DNA of 64,000 bases from positions 162,421-226,420 of the forward strand of contig LSRX01000850.1 of NCBI GenBank assembly GCA_001939145.1, read 5' to 3'. The position numbers were made by a program, and so were the translations under genes. This DNA is from Symbiodinium microadriaticum. Its lineage: Eukaryota; Sar; Dinophyceae; Suessiales; Symbiodiniaceae. How positions within the stretch are numbered: the first letter of the stretch is position 1; each line of letters begins with the position of its first letter. The notes under the pieces were generated by a model. The model had not been told where the DNA came from, made no database searches, and worked only from the letters and a program-made list of their open reading frames with translations. Of the stretch, positions 56,450 through 64,000 are shown piece after piece.

Positions 56450-57093
56450 GGTTTGGGGGGAACAGCAAAACCCCATAGCTCTTTCTTCCGACTTGAACTG
56501 CTTGCTTCAATGTCTCGACACTGGACCGAATCAGTTCAAAACCACTGCGGGCGCAAATCTGCAGGCGAGTTGCAAAATGATGACCGTGGAAGCCAGTAAA
56601 GCCTGAGGGTGCTCTGGTAATTCTGGCAGTTGGAGAATCAGGTAAATCAGTAAAAGGAGCCCCCCACCACGGGACACCTGCATACTGAGTGCCGTTGTTC
56701 CTCGGGTAGCTGGCAGCGCGCAAAGCCGGCTGCATTTCAACCAGAGAATCTGGAGCCGAAAAGCTGTTCACCGCGCCAGACCCAAGCTGAATCCGCCAAG
56801 CCCCTCTAGATTCTAGATAGCACGGAGCCATGGGTTGCAGGACCCCCTGCAATTCCCACGATGACTGGAGTACCTTTTTTCTGGCGATGACTCTGCCATG
56901 CACATGGCCGCGAAACGTAGAAGTCGGTGCTGAAGTTAGACCAAGGAACTGACCCCACCGTGAAGAAGAGGTCTTGGGAGAGCGCCCAAGCACCGACCAC
57001 ACACCCCAGCGAGATGGTGGTTCTGGGCCACAGAAAGGAGCTGGGTACAAACGTGGTCCCAGCATTTAGTAAGGGTACTTCTTTCCGATCCAT
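56450..57093 (-). pseudogene. Unassigned coding remnant or exon pair
   Basis: Two overlapping minus-strand frames each read like protein over part of their length. The upstream part (about 57,093 to 56,870) begins with an ATG (MDRKEVPLLNAGTTFVPSSF), contains a hydrophobic stretch and ends near CAWQSHRQKKG. The downstream part (about 56,810 to 56,500) has GAWRIQLGSGAVNSF, then PRNNGTQYAGVPWWG and GFTGFHGHHFATRLQICARSG. The frame change and a TAG near 56,810 would need an intron or reflect decay. I do not recognise the protein; the second part faintly resembles lectin-type beta strands. Confidence 0.3.
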
Positions 57094-57099
57094 CAGCGT

Positions 57100-57600
57100 G
57101 CATGGTAACTGTACCGCTCAACTCCCAAACCCCTATGAATCAAATTGTTACGCCCCTTCAAAGACCCTCCCAAACCCTGAACCCTCTGAACCCTGAAGGC
57201 CTATCCAGTTTCTGCAGCAGCGGGATCCACCGCCGCGCCACAGCGTGACCCAGGTGGTTCCTTTACAAACGAGGATTCGGGCAGCTTCTTCGGATTGAGG
57301 ACCAAACCCTAAGCCCCGAAGCCCTGAACCCACGAAGCACTGAGATCTGAATCCTAAACCCTTAAACCCAAAATCTAAACACCCTGAGCTCCTATTAATA
57401 AGACTAAACCACAACCCCCATTCACCCTAAAACGCCCCAAAACCTTAACACAATGACCTCGTAAACCCAAATCCCGTGACCACCAAACCCTAAGATCCTT
57501 ACAACCCTAAAACCTTCATATTCCAGAAACCCCAAAACCGCTGAAACCCCTAAAACCCTAAACCCCGAATCCCGCCACCTCCCAAAAAAAGCCTCATGTC
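57100..57600 (-). repeat. C-rich degenerate telomere-like sequence
   Basis: CCCTAAA, CCCTGAA and CCCCAAA words make up most of 57,165-57,200, 57,300-57,380 and 57,420-57,570 on the plus strand. No gene is visible. Confidence 0.65.
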
Positions 57601-57620
57601 GAAAGCCTAAGCTATCAGAT

Positions 57621-57717
57621 TCACGTGCAGCCCGGGTTCACCATGCTCAACGGCACGGCCATTGCCATGGAGAGCTGCCAGGGTTCAGGAGCTAAGAAAG
57701 CAAGAGAGTGAGCGAGG

Positions 57718-57752
<35 letters not shown>

Positions 57753-58010
57753 GTAGGTAGGTAGAGGTAGGTAGAAAAGCGAGAAATCGAGAGCTTTGGG
57801 GTGTTGGTGCTCATGACGCTGCCCGGGGCTCGGGTTGAAATCTTCGGGCAGATGTACAAAGACTTGACCCAAGAAGATCGATGTTCCAGTCGTACAGAAG
57901 CGCCCGTCTATCGAGAGGCTTCGGCCTCTGCTCCCACGCTCGACCTTTTGAACCAGAGACCCTCGATGTGGCCTGCTTAGATACCTAATTACTACTCCAC
58001 CCAGACCTGC
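57621..58010 (-). CDS. Candidate exons around a CT-rich intron
   Basis: On the minus strand, about 58,000-57,805 reads a smooth frame (GSLVQKVERGSRGRSLSIDG, TTGTSIFLGQVFVHLPEDF). A CT run (57,714-57,752 as GA on the plus strand) then leads to CTTTCTTAG, a good polypyrimidine-AG acceptor. Beyond it a short open stretch (MAMAVPLSMVNPGCT) ends in a stop at 57,621. This fits two exons of an unrecognised gene, but neither shows a domain, and the donor is not fixed. Confidence 0.25.
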
Positions 58011-58406
58011 ACGCCGACAGAGCAGGAGCCCCCGATACCGCACCCCTGGCGCCAGGGTGTCCAGATGGTGGCCGCGAGCGGGCCCAAAATCAGCAGTGCT
58101 GCCGATACCTGGCGAAATACTTGGCTCCAAGGTTATTTTTTTTTCAGTGTCTCTTTTCCGCTCTCTAATCAATCCGCAGAACAGAAAACTACATGGATGA
58201 GGCGTTGGGTCGGATGCTTCTCGCCGCCTTTAGACTCCTTAGCTTCCCATGCTCCAAGGTTTAGGGCGTAGGGCCTAGGGCAACTTGACGATGCCGATGG
58301 GCAAGGAAATTGCAGTGCAAAGTGGGCATGACGGAGTTGATTCGAAGTGGGGGGGTCAGGTTCTTAGGAGCCTTCTGACTCGGGCTTCTAGGAGATCCTC
58401 TCTTAC

Positions 58407-58529
58407 AAAGGCCCCTACTTCCCTCATGCCCTGCCTGCGCCCAGAAAAGATGAGGGTGGTCTTTGTGGGGAGCCGTTCCCCAGCATCCACCATGAACCTC
58501 CGCAGCAAGATGACCCCGATGGCTGCAAT
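58407..58529 (-). CDS. Candidate 41-residue internal exon
   Basis: Bounded upstream by a long pyrimidine tract (58,545-58,620 is GA-rich on the plus strand) and the acceptor CATGGAG, and downstream by the donor GTAAGA. Both junctions are phase 0 and the exon length is a multiple of three. It encodes IAAIGVILLRRFMVDAGERL followed by PTKTTLIFSGRRQGMREVGAF (21, shown as PTKTTLIFSG and RRQGMREVGAF). The family is not recognised; it may belong with the candidate exons at 57.6-58.0 kb on the same strand. Confidence 0.35.
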
Positions 58530-58534
58530 CTCCA

Positions 58535-58869
58535 TGGATTTCAGGAGTTGAGAAAACGCGCGAGAGAAGAGAGAAGGAAAGGACAAGAAGAGAGAGAGAG
58601 AGAGAGAGAGAGAAAGAGTGAGAGATTGATGAAAACACATATGGATTGCGTGATTCTCCTCCACTTGTGAAATGATTCCCGCCCCAAACAATTGTTGACT
58701 CCACGCTGCTATCTACTTTGCGCCCCTGGGCCAGCGCTGCAATAATAGTTGATTGTCTCTGCTACGACTTCTACGACTGCTGCCGCCATAGCTTCCACCA
58801 CCAGCATGGCCATTGCCCACTGCTACTACGGCGACGAAGCTTCGGTGCTGGTTGATTCATCTCACCCCA
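58535..58869. other. GA/CT tract and cryptic trinucleotide sequence
   Basis: GA repeats at 58,587-58,618 and a short CTACGACT/CTGCCG triplet-like tract at 58,755-58,830. No gene. Confidence 0.6.
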
Positions 58870-59162
58870 GAACCCTAAACCCTAAACCCTAAACCTTTAA
58901 ACCCTAAACCCTAACCTTTAAACCCTAAACCTCAAACCTTAACGTTTGAACCCTAAATCGTACACCCTAAACCCTAAACCCTAAACTTTAAACCCTAAAC
59001 CCTAAACTTTAAACCCTAAACCTCAAACCCTACACCTACAACCCTAGATCCTAAACCCTAACCTTTAAATCCTAAACCTTACACCCTAAACCTCAAACCC
59101 TAAACTTAAAATCCTGAATCCTAAACCCTATAAACTTTAAACCCTAAACCCTAAACCCTAAG
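58870..59162 (-). repeat. Longest interstitial telomere-like array (about 290 bp)
   Basis: About forty CCCTAAA-type heptamers with interspersed CTTTAAA, CCTCAAA and CCTACA variants. The plus strand is C-rich throughout. The variants cluster locally (the AACTTTAAACCCTAAACCCT pair recurs), which points to duplication of blocks after the original array formed. Confidence 0.95.
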
Positions 59163-62105
59163 AGGGCTTCAATCCCCGGGAGTTTCAAGCTTCGGTGCAA
59201 CGGTAAGACGGAGTCTCAACACGGCCTGAAGCCCTAGCCAATCCATAACGCGCTAAACCCTAAAACCTGAGACCGCGAAAGCACTAAACCGAAAACCCCC
59301 TGACTGAAAACCCAGAAACTCGAAACCGAACCCCAGACACCGAAACCATTAAGCTCGTGTTCCCTCTCTTTCGTGCCAAGTCGCCCCGAGACCAGAACCC
59401 ACTGATTTCGTCTTCCGCACAGACATGGGCTCCGCGGCTGGGGCTTGGGGCTCAGGTGGAGATGGCTGTCAGTTTGGATCTTGTTCTAGCTCTCTTGCTG
59501 GTTTGGTGTACCCCAGCTGTCGATCTGCATATGTATGTACCTGCTTATATTCGACGAGCATGGAAAAGAGTCAGAAAAGGGGCGCGAGAGAAAGAGAGAG
59601 AGAAAGTGCGGGATGGGTTTATTCATGGACGTGGGTGAGTCGTGGGATCTCATGGTGGTGATGTTGAGAATCGTGGCAGTGCCAGTGGCTCTGCCTACAG
59701 TGATTGAGAATCCTCTAGTCGTAGTGGTTGTTGGGTTGTTGGCTGTAGCATTGTGATTCCGTTCACGCCTCTTCTTAGTACTGCTCCTTCTGGCTACTTT
59801 CCCTGAACCCTACACCACAAAATCCTCATCCTGCCTTACTCTGACCCCTTCGGTCTGAGATAGGTCTGTAGTTGTCTCCTTCCTACTTAAGAACATCATG
59901 GCTTTACTCTAGCTTTATGGTTTTGGGTATTTAGGCTCACTAAATCCAATGAATCCTAAACCCCCAAACCCAAAGTCCCTAAGTCCCATGACCCTTAAAG
60001 TAGCTGCTCGAGCCATACTGCCGGCGGTCCATGGTGCAGCCTCTCGGAAATCCTGACAACGCCTGGAAAAGTCTCTGGGTTACAGGGTTCAGGGTTTAGG
60101 TTCAGGCGTTTAGGGTTTGGGGGGCTTCGTGGTTTAGGACTTAAGGCTTAGGGGTTTGAGGATTCTATTGCGAAGAATGCCGACCATATCGGGGGCAATG
60201 AGCGGCGCACGGCGCAAGCACTTGCAGTGGGCTGGTGTTGGCTTGCTTGCGGCGTGGAATTTACAGTTTCTGTCTGAGGGCGCGGCGTCTTGCAAGAGCT
60301 GCTGATACTCGATGGCGACTTCAGGACACTAAATCACTAAACCCTGAGAAATATCCTACAAGTGCTGCTACGTTCGTTTCACTCCCACTCAGCCATCCGT
60401 AGAGAATCGTACATCCGTTCAACCATTCCCGTTGCCCCGTGGTTTTGGAGATGTCGATACCTCGCGACCTCGCGGAGGGAAACAGTCTAGTCTACTGGCC
60501 CCTGTCCCGAAAAGGAAATCCGGAATCGATCCCTTGCGGTGGCGCCTTCATGCTCTGGAGAATCCGCACGCAGGCCTTCCACGGACACATCGGGTCTAGG
60601 GTCTATGCGACAGACTCATGACCCCCCAAGTGGGGAGTCTCAAACTACGGATCCTCTTTTCCGCTAAACGCTAAACCTCTAATCCCTTTCGGAAGTGCTT
60701 CTGGCAGGATACTCGTACCCTAGGCACATATACCAGTACCTGACAGTGAAAAGCAGCGAGCTGGACACGAGATGGTCTCAGCAAATCGAGTCTCGCATCA
60801 TTGGGTTTAAGGTATAGAGCTCTTTCCGAACATGAAAGTTTAGGGTTACCACTTCAGTGTAACGGCTTACCGAAGACATGATGGGGCGTCTCAAAGCCTC
60901 AAACGCTCATGCCCGAATCCCAGGCCACTCCTGTTTATGCAATTCTGTTGAAGTGAGGAGACACGCCATTGAAGGCAGTACAGGATTGGAATGCCAATTC
61001 CATCGATTGGGCGTAGGAAGTTCTCTGGGTCACAGCATTTACAAGCCACTCTGCCTGCAGAACTACAAGCAGCGTCCGACCTTCTTTGAGAGACTTTATG
61101 CATCAGGCTGCAGGGAAAACACATGTCTGGGCAAAAAGCCCTGCAGCCCCATTGTAACAAAACATCTTAGTGCTGCTGGAAAGCACCTCCTTAAAGTGTC
61201 CTCTCTCTTGGTATTCACAGCAACCGGACAGAAGCCTGCTTTTACACGATCTCCCTATCTTGCACTGCATACTCCCACAGACTCCCGTTCTAAGGGATGA
61301 CACGCAATTATCAAAGCAAAGTAGCTACTTCCTGACAGCTTTCGGCGGTTCGTCCGCATTGGTGCTGTTTTCACTATCAGGGACAGTAAAGAACTCCAGA
61401 TCTTGTCGGGAGTGAGCTTGCCCGAGTGATGTTGGAACGTCCCAGAAGCGCAAAACTCGAAACGTAAGCCCACACGCCCTGACCATCGGTGGCACGGTTC
61501 CCCATCCCAAACAAGGCGAGTGTGCAAACTCGAAACACTAATATCTTCAACAGCCACGAGACGCCAAACCCAATTCTGAGCCGTCTCTCCTCGACCCTCC
61601 GAACCTGTGAAAATCCAATTTTTCCTTCAATACGGACCACTGCCCGGGGTGTGGGGGTATTGGTACTTGGTTTAGCGCTATTGTGGCTGTTACTATGATG
61701 ACTAGTCTTACTGTTCGTGCTATTCCTACGATTGAGCTATTGTTCCCGTTGCTATTCCCTGACAGCCTTAGCGCTGAGCTGCTGCTCTTGCGCCAGCATA
61801 GCCAGGCGCTGCAGCAGTGGAACGGTCGCTCGGTGGACAACCTTCAAAATGATATGGGGCCCTTGATCAACAGAAGAGACAGAGAGTTTGGTGTAGACTG
61901 TAATTACTGTAATTGTGACAAGGAGCCCTAACGAATGGCATTTCATCTTAGCCATACTGAAGCTTCAACTGATCATGGAACGATTGGGTTCATGAGCATG
62001 AATCATCGTGTGGGTCAGATCGTTAGCAGTATCTCGCCTTTACTATACATGTTTATTTTGTACTTCCTCTCATAATAACATTGCAATTCCAGATCTTCTT
62101 GGTTG
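59163..62105. other. No supported gene
   Basis: C-rich telomere-like words continue to about 59,345; G-rich ones lie at 60,075-60,165. The frame at 60,878-61,300 (plus) is open for 140 codons but overlaps frames of similar quality on the other strand. A short trinucleotide-type stretch lies near 61,675-61,760. About 62,050-62,109 is the likely 3' region of the next gene. Confidence 0.5.
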
Positions 62106-62109
62106 CTAA

Positions 62110-64000
62110 TTATCTCCCATTCTGCGGAGATGAATCTGGGTAGGTAGAAACTTGCCGTCGCGGCACCTGCAAGTCTTGCGCCTCCGGCTGAACGCTGAAG
62201 GGCCCCGAGTTGATGAGCTCCAAAGCTCGGAAGAGGGCCACGATGACCATGGGAGGCAGCTCCTGGAGCTCTTCCTGGCCCTGCTCTGTCTCTGTCAATC
62301 GCTCCAAGAGCACCTCTTGGGCTCTTCCCCTGGCTTTGGAGAGCTCCGAGCTCTCCCGGCTCGTGGGCCGGAGGCTCCGTAGAGATGGGAGCGGTGCGCG
62401 CCGGGTCTCTCCCAACTCGGCCTCGGCCGCATGGCGCAGGAAGCCGGGGAGAAGTGAGAGGCTCACCTCCGCCATCTTTGAACCGGAGACCTCCTCATAC
62501 CAGAAAGCCCGACCCGAGTGCCTCGGGAAGCCCAGGCAGGCGAGGACCAGCTCATCTCCGGAGTAGAGGGACACCTTTCCTGCAGACCTCCAAGGATCTT
62601 CGGCGATTTCCAAGGACTGCTTCAGCTTCTCCAGGAGGGAATCGGAAGCACCGTCTTGATGCTTCGAGGCCTCTTTGGCAGCTCCTTGCATGACTGCAGA
62701 AGCCGCGGCGGCCCAGGTCTGAGAATCCGAGAGGTGCAGGGACACCAATGTGGCCAAGGCCAGCTGACAAGCAGGGGTCAAATGCCGTGCTGTCTGTTCA
62801 ATTCCGGAGTCTGCTGTGGCAGCAGCCCGTCGTCGAGCCCCGTGCCCCGCGCTGCGCCGCTGAAACGGCTCCCGGAGGACGGCGAGCAGTGCGACGAGGC
62901 CCGGCGCGTGACCAAGCAAGGCGAAGGCGCTGGCCGCTTGCACGATTTGTGCATCGTCCAACTCTTGAAGGCGATCCTCTAAGGCGTGCGGCAAGGGCAC
63001 CAGCGCTTTGCGAAGGCAGGGGAGCATGAAGCTGTCCCTGTTCCCGGCCGCTGCATAGGCCTCCAGCAGCGCCAGAACTTCCGGAGAGGAGTAGGCTGCA
63101 AGGCGGGGAGGCACCAGGGCGGCGGCCGTCGAAAGCAACTTCGGATCAACAAGTCCCAGGCGTCCGATGGCAGAAAGCACACGGCTGGCATCCTGCGGCC
63201 GAAGAAGCCGGAGCTCCCTGGCCATGCGACTGGTAAGCTGCACCAAAAAGACCTCGCGCTCCTCATGCACGGAGCTATCTTCTGAGTCTTGGCCGCTTGA
63301 CCGGAGCTGCTCGTAGCACAGGGCGAAGGACTCAAGGACAGGAGGCAGGGAGTTCGTGTGCATGCGGCTCAGGTCTGCCAGGATCTCTTTCTGGAAGGCC
63401 TCCAAAACCACAAGGTCCTTCAAGAACCATGTCGCTATGTGATTTGGGAGCTGACCCACGTTAGAGACCTACGAAGCCCAATCCAGCCTGAAAGCGTGAT
63501 GTAGGGCCTCAGGCGCGTGATATACCCGAATATACCCCCAAACCCTATTCTATCTATTCATGTCCCGATACTGAGCCCTCTGCAGTCCTGCACCCGCAGC
63601 TTTCCCATCGCCAGGATCGCGGTGTGCAGCTGTGGCGGCTCCAGCTCCTCGAGAAAAGAAAGGTTGTGTACATGGAGATCTTTTGCAAATGGAACCCCGA
63701 GCCATGCACGAGTCGAAGAGAAGCGAAGCCCTTTCTGAGCTGCATCCCTGGAGAACCCCCCCCCAAAAAAAAGAACATGAGACAGTATATAGGCACAGTT
63801 ATATATAATAGAATGCTTTAGAATCTATGATCCGCAGCAAAGCCCAAGTCTCCTTCACCCTCCGGCCGAGCATTTCCAGGATCTCACGGACGGCCACGGG
63901 TGCCAGCGCCGGCACCGCTTGGCCGAAAGGCGTGGGCGAAGGCCAGCTTAGGGGCCCCTCGAGGGCCGAGAAGGCAGCGAGGCTCTGCAGGAGGTCCAAA
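62110..64000 (-). CDS. Helical-repeat protein resembling HPR/FASTK-like organelle RNA-binding proteins (partial)
   Basis: Two exons are visible: 63,859-64,000 (47 codons, continuing beyond the window) and 62,110-63,468 (452 codons, TAA stop). The 390-bp intron between them has a GTGAAG donor and CGTAG acceptor and joins LEMLGRR to VSNVGQLPNH in phase 0. The protein is a string of Leu/Ala-rich helix pairs about 35-40 residues apart, for example LRPQDASRVLSAIGRLGLVD, SSPEVLALLEAYAAAGN and LDDAQIVQAASAFALLGH. This is the pattern of the heptatricopeptide/FASTK-like families, expanded in apicomplexans and dinoflagellates, which bind RNA in mitochondria or plastids. I see no RAP domain in the C-terminal part, which is charged and looks disordered. 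The targeting peptide would lie outside the window. Coding is GC-rich, unlike the surrounding DNA. Function is inference from fold only. Confidence 0.75.

Noticed and set aside
62152..63285. Several plus-strand frames of 76-154 codons
   Set aside because: They are antisense shadows of the GC-rich exon of the helical-repeat gene.

Overview
This window looks like nuclear DNA of a dinoflagellate, most likely a member of the Suessiales (Symbiodiniaceae or Polarella-like). Four things point there. (1) Genes are sparse and cut into short exons by short introns, and at least two introns need a GC donor. (2) The clearest gene belongs to a multi-membrane family with an SHSW...D.CCIDQ...ERLWCVFE signature (a TIR-like fold) that I know from symbiotic dinoflagellates. 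(3) There is a decayed, intron-free copy of a ubiquitin-like plus ankyrin-repeat gene of a type common in Symbiodinium. (4) Degenerate derivatives of the plant/dinoflagellate telomere repeat TTTAGGG occur throughout. The organism call is inference from these signs; no rRNA or organelle marker is present.

Layout. From 1 to about 19,000 I see no convincing gene. This stretch holds degenerate TTTAGGG/CCCTAAA tracts, cryptic trinucleotide tracts, long microsatellites (12.4-12.7, 14.4-14.6, 15.7-16.8 kb), a pair of inverted-repeat elements at 9.24-9.48 kb, and one weak exon candidate near 8.1 kb. At 19,005-20,106 (minus) lies the ankyrin retropseudogene with one nonsense codon and about three frameshifts; a 9-base match to the 3' end of the dinoflagellate spliced leader sits 55 bases upstream. 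From 20.2 to 31.9 kb is again gene-poor, with a second microsatellite block at 21.8-22.4 kb.

From 33.3 to 43.9 kb is the most gene-like part. It contains a short two-exon GNAT-type acetyltransferase (33,295-33,952, minus) and a gene of at least eight exons for a TIR-like multi-pass membrane protein (39,330 to about 43,850, minus). One of its introns (41,740-41,862) is almost entirely a mobile element with terminal inverted repeats, flanked by a direct repeat that supplies the splice junctions. A second copy of the element lies just after the stop codon. This is the signature of introners, mobile elements that create introns.

From 44 to 53.9 kb nothing convincing is seen apart from telomere-like, decamer and trinucleotide arrays. 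At 53,941-55,238 (minus) is a gene with a very acidic N-terminus, a cold-shock-like domain and, probably through a second exon, a Gly-Lys repeat tail. Candidate exons lie at 56.4-58.5 kb, a nearly 300-bp interstitial telomere-like array at 58,870-59,162, and the right edge (62,110-64,000, minus) carries most of a helical-repeat protein resembling organelle RNA-binding HPR/FASTK-like proteins, cut by the window end.

Every gene I can support is on the minus strand, which fits the long unidirectional gene blocks known from dinoflagellate chromosomes. I see no operon-like system; the genes have no evident common pathway. The best candidates for something unusual are the introner-type elements and the pervasive, strand-switching telomere-like sequence.
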